Assembly: GCF_033807715.1 (NCBI RefSeq)
Contig: NC_084592.1
Span: 21,514,501 to 21,578,500 of the forward strand
Source: Cololabis saira
Lineage: Eukaryota; Chordata; Actinopteri; Beloniformes; Belonidae
Length of the DNA: 64,000 nt
Direction of reading: 5' to 3'
Positions within the stretch are counted from its first letter, which is position 1, and each line of letters opens with the position of its first letter. Shown in pieces: positions 26,001 through 36,127 of the stretch. The notes beneath the pieces are model-generated. The model saw only the letters and a program-made list of their open reading frames with translations. It was not told the origin of the DNA and did no database searches. A program made the position numbers and the translations under genes.

Positions 26001-29000
26001 ACACGTTGGCACGGCGTCGTTTTGACGCAGAACCATAACTCAGCCTTAAGATGTGAGGAGCCCACATCGCCTTAGCGCAAAAGTGAAAGAAAAGGGTTGT
26101 AAACCTGGCAAGTTGTGTGCGTGTTTTTTGTTGTTTTTTTTAAATAGTTTCTTTTAATGCAACACTTTTCCCTCTGCAGTGGTTTAAGCGTCTCTTCAAA
26201 AGACACTTTTACAAATGGAGGCTTTGAGATTAAACAAGCAATCTTCCTTAAAGTAGAAAAACACTCTTCCAAGAGACCTACAGCTACCACTGTTCTTTTA
26301 CGGAGACGGCTGCTCTAACACAAGCTCTCTTGAAGAAAAATAAATAAATAAATGTATTGATTATATTGACTATTACGAGTCATTTTTAAAGAATGTCTGT
26401 CTGAAAAGCATATTTTGCTCTGGTCCTCTGATTGTAGATTAATGGAGCTGTTAAATGGGCCACAATCTTACCTTGACAAGTGAGGCCTCGTTGTGTCGCC
26501 TCAGAGCGGCTCCCGCAGACTTTGCCATGCGACTCCGGTTCTGAGAGTCCCGGAGCCCTTGAGCAGTCCCTCGCTTTGCTCGCACTGTATATCGGTGGAA
26601 GGTCTTGTGCTGAAGAATTTGTTTTCTGAAACAGATATTCTGGGTTACACATATTGCACTATTTAGCTGACAACTGTGTTCTTTTGATTCTCACCATGGA
26701 ACAACACTTACCCTTCAAACACGGCACCAGCAAAGTGCCCCCCTCCCGTCATTAGAATAACCCACACTGTCTTTTTACTTATGGCCTTCAGAGAGGAGAC
26801 TGCATCATGCACATCATCCGACTGTCACGTCACAACATGAAATTAGAATAAAAACAGTCATTAGCAACCCCATGTTTGTGACCGGCCCGAACTGGACTGC
26901 GTGCCTGCTGACCCTTACCTTTCCGTGCAACACGCACCGGTAGAATGACAGATAGTCTCCTGCCGAGTTCTGGAAAAACACTTTGCTGTAGAGCCGACCA
27001 GTGCTCAGCTGGGACTCGGCCGACATCTCCTCGTCTGTGCTGGTCACTCGACTGCCTGCCTCCCTGCTGTCGTTGTCAAAGTCCTCTTCCTCTGAATCAG
27101 ACTCGGAGCCTGAGATGCTTGACAAGTCTCCTGCAAGATGAAAAAAGAAACTGTCACAATACCCCTTTTTCTTTCCCCTTAAACCCCACACCGGATGAGC
27201 AGGACTGTGTTTTCCTCACCATCTCCAGTCTTCCTCTCAAACTCCTCTGCAGTGAGTGGAGGCAACCCTGCTATCTTTTGTCTCAGGTTGAATCTATGCC
27301 AGTCGAGCTTGTAGTGCTCCCTCTGCAACACATGGCGCATATCAGTATGCATGCATACCTGTCAAGTCTCCCGTTTTGGCCGGGAAACTACCGTATTTGA
27401 CCCCTCTTTCCCGTCGTCCTCCCGTATTAGTATTTTTTTTATAACTTTTTATTTTTTCCTTTTTCACAAATAACAGAACATTTCCCCCTTACACAGACAA
27501 TCAAAAAGTGCATATTAAGTCGACATTAATACAGACAGCAAGATTACTTATTAAGACAATTCCCCTTCTTTTACTACAACCTATTTCTATCAGTATCCAA
27601 ATACAACACAACATCTCCCCATCTTTGGTCAAAAGTGTCCATTTTCATTTGTAGCCTTGTGGTCATCTGTCCGTATTAGTATTTTCCCCAAAATTTCCCG
27701 TTTTATATTTTATAATTTTTAAACTGCAAACTGAATTGTCACTAGTCTTGCGAGAACTGCCCCCTGCTGTGCCCTGGGTGGCAGTTCTCGCAGGGTTAGT
27801 GGCAACAACAGGAACAAACTCGGAAAAACAAACCAGAGATGGATGGATGTAACAAGAGAGAAGACATTTGTGCACAAAAAGCGAAGATTTCTTGTTAATA
27901 TCTCTAAAAATGGGAAACCAAATTTACTTTCCTAAAGAAGAGATACAGAAATGTGTCTGTGTCAGTCAGTGAATGCCAGAGAGCCAAATTACAAGAAAAT
28001 GTAAATGTTTCACTTGAAGACAACCAATGTGTATATAAACTGAAAATATTTAAAATAAATAAATGTGCTTTAATTCCCCTTTGTGTTTTCATTTAGATTA
28101 TATTATAGCAGCATTTCAGTGTCAACAAAGGTAGACTTCAGATCAGATTCTGAGCACATATTTGTAGTTTGACAGGTAGTTGTAGGTTGACTAGGGGTGG
28201 GACGATACGGGTAACTCAAGATTCAATACTGTGGCGATATGTGGCCCACGATAACAATAATATCACTGTACATGATATCTAAGATATTCGATATATTGTA
28301 AGAAATTTCATCAACGATATATCACGATATTTGTGACTGAAAAAGAAAAAATACCCATGAAAAGGAAAACGTCTGTAGTTATGCATTTATTCAATGCCAA
28401 AACTTCCTACAATGTACAAAGAAAGTGCATTTGTATAGTACCTCACTGCCTCCTAGGCTGGTAAATGTAAACACTGTACAGCTGGACATATTAAAGTGCA
28501 TGAACATCAATAACATATTTTAGATAAACCAGGACAGTGCACTGCTTTGTTTCAAATACTGAAAAGTCAGTAAGCAACTTAATTTTGCATAGTACCTCAC
28601 TGCCTCCTAGTCTTGTAAATGTAAACACTGTACAGCTGGACAAATTGAAGTGCATGAACAATAGTGCGGTGACAACCGCCTAAATCCATTATGTGTGTTG
28701 TAATAAAATATTGATATTTGCCATCAGTTTATCGATTACTTATTGCGACAGAGAGCGCAACAATATATTGCAATATCGACTTTTTTCCCACCACTAAGGT
28801 TGACAGGTAGTTATTTTGGATTTCTCCTAATTCTGTCTTAAAATGTAAGATACTGGACCTCGGGTGAGCTGGTGGAACAACGGCGGAAAATTCCCTGTAT
28901 TTTTTAATCCAAAACATGACAGGTTTGTTATGCATGTGGTCAATTCAAATGTAGATTTTGTTTTAATAAATGGTCAGTTTGATGTGGTCACCTGTTCTTC

Positions 29001-29319
29001 ACGGTTGATGAAGGGACATCTGCAGGCTGAGCAGACCATCTTGTCTGACACTTCTTTAATAAGGGTTCCCTCTTCCTTTCCGGCATCTTCTGGATTTTTA
29101 TCCTCCACACCTGCGTGAAAATCATGAATGACTCTCTTTCACGGTTACAGTATTAGTCTCGATATTATTACGAGCATAAATCATTTAGATGTCATACATA
29201 CTGGCAGCTGGGGCAGGGTTCGGGGTCTCTTTAAGAATGGGATTCACCTCTTTCAGCTCAAAAACCTCTTCTTCAGAGCACAAATCAAACATGGAGCGGC
29301 AGTCGGCGCAACTCGTCAT
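23045..29319 (-). CDS. ankzf1: ankyrin repeat and zinc finger peptidyl-tRNA hydrolase (Vms1 orthologue)
   Basis: Fifteen coding exons in transcript order: 29319-29202, 29110-28992, 27322-27220, 27130-26919, 26821-26712, 26625-26472, 25162-24940, 24843-24745, 24647-24474, 24400-24269, 24179-23897, 23810-23699, 23615-23448, 23367-23297, 23189-23045. Phases join to 740 residues, near the usual vertebrate length. The family releases stalled nascent chains from tRNA on 60S ribosomes in ribosome quality control and acts with p97/VCP. Visible parts: a C2H2-type finger with Cys66, Cys69, His82 and His88; the VLRF1 domain with [12 protein letters not shown] and the catalytic-site segment RAKRGTAQG, predicted Gln243; ankyrin repeats with [15 protein letters not shown]; a long charged coiled coil; a VCP-interacting motif around [12 protein letters not shown]; and a C-terminal CxxC...CxxxC cluster. 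Introns after exons 10 and 14 use GCAAGT donors. Several transposons sit in its introns. Confidence 0.94.
25539..26046. mobile_element. MITE with TAA target duplication in ankzf1 intron 6
   Basis: The left end reads AGCCTGAATTATGGTTCTG and the right end is its near-perfect inverted copy ending CAGAACCATAACTCAGCCT, both next to TAA. The 3-bp TAA flank and the end sequence suggest a PIF/Harbinger-like MITE. The interior contains a 12-bp tandem repeat. Related shorter copies are at 29786-29897 and 44057-44167. Confidence 0.8.
25932..25979. repeat. 12-bp tandem repeat, 4 exact copies
   Basis: GTCAGTGACGGC repeated four times without a mismatch, inside the MITE at 25539-26046. Confidence 0.95.
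27350..27740. mobile_element. degenerate transposon fragment with nested retroinsertion
   Basis: A common fish repeat (CCTGTCAAGTCTCCCGTTTT, then a GGCCGGGAAACTACCGTATTTG block) in ankzf1 intron 2 is split by an insertion at 27437-27670. The flank CCGTATTAGTATTTT is duplicated exactly (27422-27436 and 27671-27685). The insert starts with a T-rich run on the plus strand, as for a minus-oriented retroposon with a poly-A tail and a 15-bp target duplication. Confidence 0.65.
27749..27792. repeat. 13-bp inverted repeat
   Basis: TGCGAGAACTGCC (27749-27761) and GGCAGTTCTCGCA (27780-27792) are perfect inverted copies around an 18-nt loop, within ankzf1 intron 2. Confidence 0.9.
28192..28796. mobile_element. 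non-autonomous hAT-type element in ankzf1 intron 2
   Basis: Ends TAGGGGTGGGA and TCCCACCACTA form an inverted repeat with one mismatch. The exact 8-bp duplication AGGTTGAC flanks it (28184-28191 and 28797-28804). The interior has ATATCGATATATTG-like repeats and a duplicated block (28436-28510 and 28590-28664) sharing CACTGCCTCCTAG and ACTGTACAGCTGGACA. No transposase frame. Confidence 0.9.
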
Positions 29320-29434
29320 TGTTTATTTCTTGTTCTGCCTGTTCAGGTGACACAAACACACTAACTTTTTACAAACTGCATTCAGCGCCTAAAATATATG
29401 TACGAAAATAAATATGTTTTTTTTTTAGCACAAT

Positions 29435-29700
29435 TCAACACAAGGTAATTCAAAGTGCTTTACATTGACATTAAAACCAGCAAGACAGTAAATAAGAAAT
29501 AAGATTGAAAAAATTAAGAATAAGATGATAAGAAAAGAAGTAAAATAATAAAAAGCACAAGCTGTTAAAAATAAGGGCAGTAGAATACAGCAGGTAAGTT
29601 TAATTTAGGAGTAAGCTTGAGTAAACAGTAATGTTTTTAACCCTGATTTAAAGGAGCTGACAGTTGGAGCACGGAAATGTACATAATAATTTACTACGCC
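29435..29700. repeat. interspersed repeat fragment upstream of ankzf1
   Basis: The block starting TTCAAAGTGCTTTACATTGACAT, then A-rich sequence and GGAGCTGACAGTTGGAGCACG, resembles a dispersed fish repeat. The TGCTTTACA theme recurs near 33190. I cannot classify it. Confidence 0.35.
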
Positions 29701-29785
29701 TATTTGCGTACACATTTAAACATAACTAAGAGCTAGGGACAGCGTGTTTGTGTCGAAGCTGATTATCAGCGTGATTATCGCTCTT

Positions 29786-29897
29786 TAAGCCTAAATTATG
29801 GTTCCGCGTAAATCGACGCAGGACTACGGCGTAGGGTACGCGGCGACGCACACGTAGGCTCTGCGTTGGTGTAACGCGGAACCATAAATCAGCCTTT
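29786..29897. mobile_element. short palindromic MITE upstream of ankzf1
   Basis: It opens AAGCCTAAATTATGGTTCCGCG and closes CGCGGAACCATAAATCAGCCTT, with GACGCAGG and CTCTGCGTTGG arms inside. It is the same family as 25539-26046 and 44057-44167. It sits about 470 bp upstream of the ankzf1 start codon, so it may lie in the promoter or 5' UTR. Confidence 0.75.
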
Positions 29898-30188
29898 AAA
29901 CGACACGTGTATCAGAGAGCATGATAGTAGTTTTTAGCTTTTTCCTGGAAATGTAGTTATACTTATCATTTTAAACATATCTTAAAGGATATTACAGCTA
30001 ACAGGCTGCAATTAAGCGACTCAATAATATACACTTCTTACCAAAACAGAAAGCAAGAGAAATATGGCCATTAACGTCGGCTTCCTCCTACAGACTACGG
30101 AAGCTCAGGAGGATCAATAATACGAGAAACGAGGACGGCTCGTGTCCGTTGAATAACTTTGGAGGAAAAAGAAATACACACACCCACA

Positions 30189-31552
30189 CAGGGGTGCAGA
30201 TCTGATGCCAGGATTGGGGGGGACACCAACGTGACTTTAATTTTTCATTTTTTGCCAATATGCAACTCATACCATGTCATAAATTGGTAAAGGCTCGCCA
30301 AAAAATACTGCACAGGGAATCATTTATTGTGCTTACCTTTCTTGTTTATTTGTCCTAAACAGCCAACAGTGTGTGTCACTGCTTACTTATTCGTAAATCA
30401 TAATTTTAAGGGTTTTGTGCATGTAGTGTCTACTCATCTCAAATTCTTCTCACCATCTTCCTTTTATCCTATGGGACTACTTTATGCACGATCAATTGAT
30501 ATATGGATGAAATATGGAGCCCTAAACAAATTGTTTAAACTAACCAGAGGTGGGTAGAGTAGCCAAAAATTGTACTCAAGTAAAAGTACTGTTACTTCAG
30601 AATAATATGACTCAAGTAGAAGTAAAAAGTAGTCATCCAAATAATTACTTGAGTAAAAGTAAAAAAGTACTTGGTGAAAAGACTACTCAAGTACTGAGTA
30701 ACTGTTGAGTAACGCTGATTTATTTTTTTAACAACCATTCAAACAGACAAAAGTACAAAATAATCATCTTTAGGCAAATTAAATCAATAAAATAATAAAA
30801 TAAATTAAAATTAATAAAAAATAGCTTAAATTAAAATAATCTTAAAGTAAATTCAAGTACTTTAATAAATAATAAAATAATAACAGAATAAAAAAATTAA
30901 TGAAGCACAAGTAGCACAAAATGTCAAGCCTTTGTACTTTTCTTTTTTAACCAGGCAGAACTAGAACAAGCCCATGAACTCATAGAAACTCTGTGTGTGT
31001 TTGAGTGTGTGTAAATGTGACAAAACATGCAAAAACAAACATTTTTTCCCAAAGAATCACCCAGTGATGTCATGAGATTGACGCGTACGCGAATAAAAGG
31101 GATAATAGAAAAGTAACAGCTCAATGTAACCTAATGTAGCGGAGTAAGAGTAACAGTTTCTTCTTCACAAATCTACTCAAGTAAAAGTAAAAGAATAGTG
31201 ATTCAAAACTACTCCTAAAAGTACAAAATTTCCCAAAACTTACTCAAGTAAATGTAATGGAGTAAATGTAACTCGTTACTACCCACCTCTGAAACTAACT
31301 GATCATGTTTTAACACAGTTATGGTGGTAAACAGTTCTAAAAAAAAAAGGACCCATTGCTTTCATTCTGTACACCTCAAAATGCACTGTGGATGTATTAT
31401 TTTTTTAGAAATATATTTTTAATAAATATTCTACATATTCAATCTTTAAGTCTGAAAATACTTAGGGTATTTTTATTGGGGGGGGCAATTCATGTTTTTC
31501 AGAAATTGGGGGGGACATGTCCCCCCCTTCCCCCCCTGGATCTGCACCCATG
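30189..31552. mobile_element. hAT-type element hosting a second hAT-type element
   Basis: Ends CAGGGGTGCAGATC and GATCTGCACCCATG are inverted repeats with one mismatch, flanked by the exact 8-bp duplication CACCCACA (30181-30188 and 31553-31560). Next to both ends lie G-rich blocks (GGGGGGGACA near 30216 and 31508). The middle is occupied by a younger element at 30545-31291, so the pre-insertion length was about 610 bp. No transposase. Confidence 0.88.
30545..31291. mobile_element. nested non-autonomous hAT-type element
   Basis: Ends CAGAGGTGGGTAGAGTA and TTACTACCCACCTCTG are inverted repeats. The exact 8-bp duplication AAACTAAC flanks it (30537-30544 and 31292-31299). The interior has ACTCAAGTAAAAGTA-type subterminal repeats shared with the elements at 5744 and 21350. 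It interrupts the element at 30189-31552 and is therefore younger. Confidence 0.93.
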
Positions 31553-31560
31553 CACCCACA

Positions 31561-32580
31561 CAACAGAAATAATAATAATAAGGAGTTTAGGAAATATAAA
31601 TAAATAATTCAAGTCTGAATAAAGGAAAATAATCAAATTGTGTTTTGAATATTTAAATGTTGCAGCTACGTTTTTGCCTGTTTGAGATGGTTCTTATGCC
31701 AGATACAGTGAAACATGGATGGCCCATTTCCTTGTTGTATTTTTTTGAGAATGTCACCAGCTTTTATAAATCCAATTTAGATACCCCAGAGTCATTTCCA
31801 TCAATGAAGCATTTCAAGTGAAAAAAAACTATTTAACTGGTTTCCTAAACTTGCAAACAATCTGGCCAACCTTTCCCACAACAAAGGAAGTACATTAGTT
31901 GTGTGGCTTTGAGACTCTTGTGGGAAGGGACCATTGTAACGCTCAAGGGCTAAAGTCAAGGGAACTGAACTTCCTTTTTCATGGCTTTTGAAGATTATTC
32001 ACCTCCCATTCAGAAGGCTTTGTTCACACAGTTTGAACTGACAACGCTTTCTAAGAAAAAAGGAAGTCCAGTTACTTTGATTCAAGCCGTTGGGAATTTG
32101 CATGACCTGGATGATAAGCAATATACACCAGTGAACCATTATACGTTTCTAAATTAAACATTGCATTTTCATGCAGATGCACTCTTAGTCAGCTTGGATC
32201 AGTTGTCCATGTAAAGTTCATTTCCTCTGTCCTTTCCCTTTTACTCATCACTTTGCACATCTATAGGATCAGAAAAAGCACACTGAGCAAACTGAGAAAG
32301 GATCTGTAATTTGATCTGTAATGTATAAGTGGAATTTATAATTTTGTGTTTTTGTTTGTACGCAGCTGATGTTTGTTTGCTGGCGTAGTGTATCTGTGTC
32401 TTGTAAGCCCTTATAGGCTGGGCACCTTAGAGGTGTATGACACATTAATAAACAACAATTAATTAATTAATTCATTCAGCACAATTTAAGCATGTACAAT
32501 ACATGTACCAATCATTCTCAATGGTCACATGTTATGCAAGAACAGTTAACAAAAAATCACAACTAATTCTTGCACAAAGT
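31561..32580. other. non-coding stretch
   Basis: No exon or bounded transposon recognised. A short ATT-rich run at about 32458-32475. Nothing else stands out. Confidence 0.4.
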
Positions 32581-32885
32581 GAAATAAAACACTTTATTTG
32601 TTGTAAAAAAAATTATGAAAATACCAATACAAATGCATGCACATTGCACTGTTAGTACTAAAGTGAATCATTAAGAACAGAACATACTTTTAATTGACAA
32701 AAACTCAATTTCTTTTAGATGTGTTGGTTGGCACAGAGGTCCAAGCTTGCGCTGTAGACAAAAAAAAAACATGGTAGAATTTGTTTTAAAAATAGCTGTA
32801 AGAGGATGCAGATACCCTAAATTTGCCCATACCTGCCATGTTACAAGCTTTTATATCTTTCAGATGCCTTTTACCCTCCAGGATT

Positions 32886-34882
32886 TCAGCAACGAGTACT
32901 TTTTGAAAAGGCTTCCAAAAAAGGCATTTGATTCCTGAAAGATAAAGAATATGCAGAGCAAGTTTGTGCCTTCAAGTATTCTTCATGTTTACACCCCTCC
33001 ATATTACCTGTCTAGATGATTCAGTTGCTCAGATAGGTGCTTTTTTTCTTGAAGACAAGCTGCTGCAATGCGTCAAGCATCACTTCTTTCAATTACCAGT
33101 TCCATCCTCTGTTCAGTTTCTTTTGTACTGCCGAGAAGACGAGAGCTCAATCATTAAAGAAGACCATATCAGACTTTATTGATATAGCACAAGTGCTTTA
33201 CAGATAGAGAGAAAACATTCAAATCAACCCTCAGAATCCCAACTGAATATTAGGGTTTCATATATGAGGAAACACTAAACAGATACATAGACTGAAGTTA
33301 TCAAAATTATAAAAATACCTAACAGTAACTAAAATAAGCATAAGAAGCTTACAGAAAGGTCAAGAATATGTCATTTATTTATCATTTTACATATAAAATG
33401 AACTGAATTTCTATTCAATTAAAATAGTGGAAGTGGAAAAAAAAAACAATTACCAAAAACTTAAACCAAATCAACTTTAAATAAATAAATAATTAAGAAT
33501 TAATTAAAAGCCAAGCCAAATAAGTTTTGAGTTTGAGCTTTGTCGTGGCTTTAAAATGTGAATTTGGATTCAATTCAGAAGCTTCTTCCAGTAGACCTGA
33601 ACATTCATAGGATTAAAGCAAATGTGATACATAAGTCCAAGATCATTAAGAGTTTTGTAAACCAGTAAAAACACATTAGATTCAATCCCAAAAACCAGAG
33701 GGTGGCCAGTGCACGCATATGTGCTCTCTTTCTATAGAAAAATCTATAGATCTAAGTCTAAATTTATGTTGCATTTTGAGGCATCTGTAACTGATATAAG
33801 CTCTTTTTGGGAAGACCACAGGGCAGAACATTTCAATAGTCATCTCTACAGGTGATAAAAGGATCTCTGCACTGGGTTGAGAGAGAAGTGGTCAATGTTC
33901 TTCAGATGATGAAACAGAGTATTGGTTACATTTCCAATGTGAAGTCCAAAACTTAACATAACTCCAAGTTTTATGCCTGCTATTTGCAAAACAATTTTTT
34001 GGGTGAGTTTAATGCCAGAAGTCACACAGTTTCACATCAAATTTTCTTTTTTTTTTTTTTAATGAAAAATGACTTTCTTTTTCATCCTGACTGAGTTATA
34101 GAATTCTTGACCCCCACATAAATGTCAGAAGAAGAATTTGGTGCGTAAAACACATTTTTCAGCCAACCCTAAGTTTGTACCACTTACAAGAGCTTTTCTT
34201 TGAAATTTAGATTAATGTTTACAATTTCCGCTGAAAAACACTAATTTCTCAAATAATCGAGGAAAATAACTTTTTCTCTGGTCAAACTTGCACTACAATA
34301 CAAACCTTTGATCAAACAGGAAATCTTATTTAATAATATTTTATTTGCTTTAAATAGTTCACATGCTAGTTGCTTGAATATATGTTATAATCAAAGTGTT
34401 AAATCATTTATTTAGACAATTGATTTGATTTGGGCTAAGACACATTCGGACGCATAAGAATGAAGTTGTTCAAATTTGTGACAGTCTCCACATAGTATTT
34501 TTTTTTACTTGATTAATGTCTACAAGCAGAGAAGTGAACTTTTGTGTGAGTGCACAACTATGAAAGTAGGATGCAGTAAATGCAGTAAATAAAAAACAAC
34601 AATTTAAGCAATTTATGACTAAAAAGGAAAAAGAAAAAGAAAAAAAGAAAAAAAAGTCCGAGACAAGTAACCAGGGTTAAATATTACATGTGCGTAATGA
34701 CGTCACTAGGGACGTGTGTACAGACCCAACGGCTTGTTAATTTGAAACGCAAATGACTGAATTTAACTGCTTTAAGGTGAAATTACAGAAAGTGCATCGA
34801 GTGTACCTTTTAATTATTTCCTCCTCCACACTCAATATTTCCTGCTGCACCTCCTTGAGTTTAAGAGATTGGTAACCTATTT
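32886..34882 (-). pseudogene. unrecognised, possibly decayed coiled-coil gene
   Basis: Three exon-like blocks on the minus strand have good splice sites and joinable phases: 34882-34807 (acceptor CTGCAG, donor GTACAC), 33127-33008 (acceptor CTCGGCAG, donor GTAATA) and 32934-32886 ending in TGA. Joined, they encode a charged helical segment (KLKEVQQEILSVEEEIIK, then TKETEQRMELVIE, AACLQEKKHLSEQLNHLDR) and a short tail, FLEAFSKSTRC. Block two has an in-frame TGA where a CGA arginine would fit. An upstream open block with a strong donor (ends 34992, GTAAGT) does not join in phase. A minus-strand AATAAA lies near 32594. I do not recognise the family. It could be a pseudogene, or a real gene with a first exon I missed. 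Confidence 0.35.
33165..33990. repeat. unclassified interspersed repeat
   Basis: The segment from ACTTTATTGATATAGCACAAGTGCTTTACA through AGAGGGTGGCCAGTGCACG to AGTGGTCAATGTTCTTCAG has the composition of an old antisense LINE fragment common in fish. No intact frame. It lies in the putative intron of the candidate gene around it. Confidence 0.35.
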
Positions 34883-35125
34883 CTGCAGGACAGAAAAGCG
34901 AAAGCCAACATACAGTATAGCCGTTAAGTTTATGCCAGCCAAACAGGATGCACAAAATAAATTTAAATTTGTAAGAAAATATAGTGGACTTACCGTGGCA
35001 AATGTTTTCCTAACAGAGATGTATGCTTGAAAATGGTGTCATGGTATGTGAAATATGTTGCAGTATTTGACATCGCATTGTGTAACTTCCGCGTCATATA
35101 CGGCAGTACTGGAATCCGCAACAGA

Positions 35126-35198
35126 GCCCGGATAGCTCAGTCGGTAGAGCATCAGACTTTTAATCTGAGGGTCCAGGGTTCAAGTCCCTGTTCGGGCG
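35126..35198 (+). tRNA. tRNA-Lys (anticodon TTT)
   Basis: A 73-nt sequence folds as a canonical tRNA. Acceptor arms GCCCGGA and TTCGGGC pair with one G-T. The A box region is TAGCTCAGTCGGTAGAGC, the anticodon stem TCAGA/TCTGA encloses loop CTTTTAA with anticodon TTT at 35159-35161, and the B box is GGTTCAAGTCC. No intron, no encoded CCA, discriminator G. A T-run (TTTTTTC) about 6 nt downstream serves as the RNA polymerase III terminator. All features indicate a functional nuclear lysine tRNA gene. Confidence 0.97.
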
Positions 35199-35202
35199 TT
35201 AG

Positions 35203-35216
35203 TTTTTTCTTTTTTG
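35203..35216 (+). terminator. Pol III terminator of tRNA-Lys
   Basis: Runs of T (TTTTTT then TTTTTT) directly follow the tRNA 3' end. Confidence 0.7.
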
Positions 35217-36060
35217 GTAGGGATTTTTTAGAATGCGTTATTTTCTTATTATAAAATGCCCCACCCAAAAAAGAAAGAAAAATCCGAAATAAGAGGCACA
35301 ACAAACAAAAGCGTTTGTGATGGAAGAACCAAACACGTTTTGGTGATGAAATGACATAACCCTTTCTTAAATGGAGCTGTAACAAAAAGGTGAAATGAAA
35401 AGTAAATGAATAATAATGTGATCTAAGTAACTTTAAAAGCCTTTTTGGTCTAAATAACTGTAATGTTTTCCAAAACACGCAAACATACACAGGAGGACAT
35501 GTTTAGACTCATAACAATCACCTTCACTTCATTCAATGAACAGGCTTCATAATTATGTTTAAAAAAGGCTGTTTGTGTCTACATGTGGCCAAAACTATAT
35601 TCAAAAATGACATTGGATATCACCCAGAGATTAAGTTTAATCCTGCTTTCAATACAAGTATACACATTACTACAGAAAGATAAGGTATCTGAAGAACTAA
35701 AGCATGAGGATAAGAACATGTTATGATCTGATAGCAACAGTGGAGCGTACATGTGCACTATGGGTAAACTTAATTTCAGTAAAAATGAAAATAGCACTCC
35801 TGGTAAATGTAAACACCATCATAAGCCTTAAATTGCACCAATCTTTTGCCAAACATTAAACTGTTTAATTTAAAGTCAGTCATCGAAGTTGAGCTGTTAT
35901 TATGCACTGTGAGACCTCACATTACCCTCTTGTCGGAGGCGTTGTTTTTGTAAAAAAAATCAAACTAATTAGGAGATTAAACTCACTCACATACAAATAA
36001 CAAACATCCCTGTAATTTAGCTGAGATAATGACGGGTCTTAGCTTGGGACAGTGACTGGG
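35217..36060. other. intergenic stretch
   Basis: Between the tRNA and the first astacin gene. No exon or transposon recognised. Confidence 0.4.
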
Positions 36061-36066
36061 AACACC

Positions 36067-36073
36067 TATAAAG
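36067..36073 (+). promoter_or_regulatory. TATA box of astacin gene 1
   Basis: TATAAAG about 60 bp upstream of the start codon, placing transcription start near 36097. A TATA promoter fits a tissue-specific secreted protease family member. Confidence 0.6.
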
Positions 36074-36127
36074 CTGGGAGTTAGTTAAGTCAAATGGCAA
36101 CACTGGAGACATATCTGACTGGCAAAG

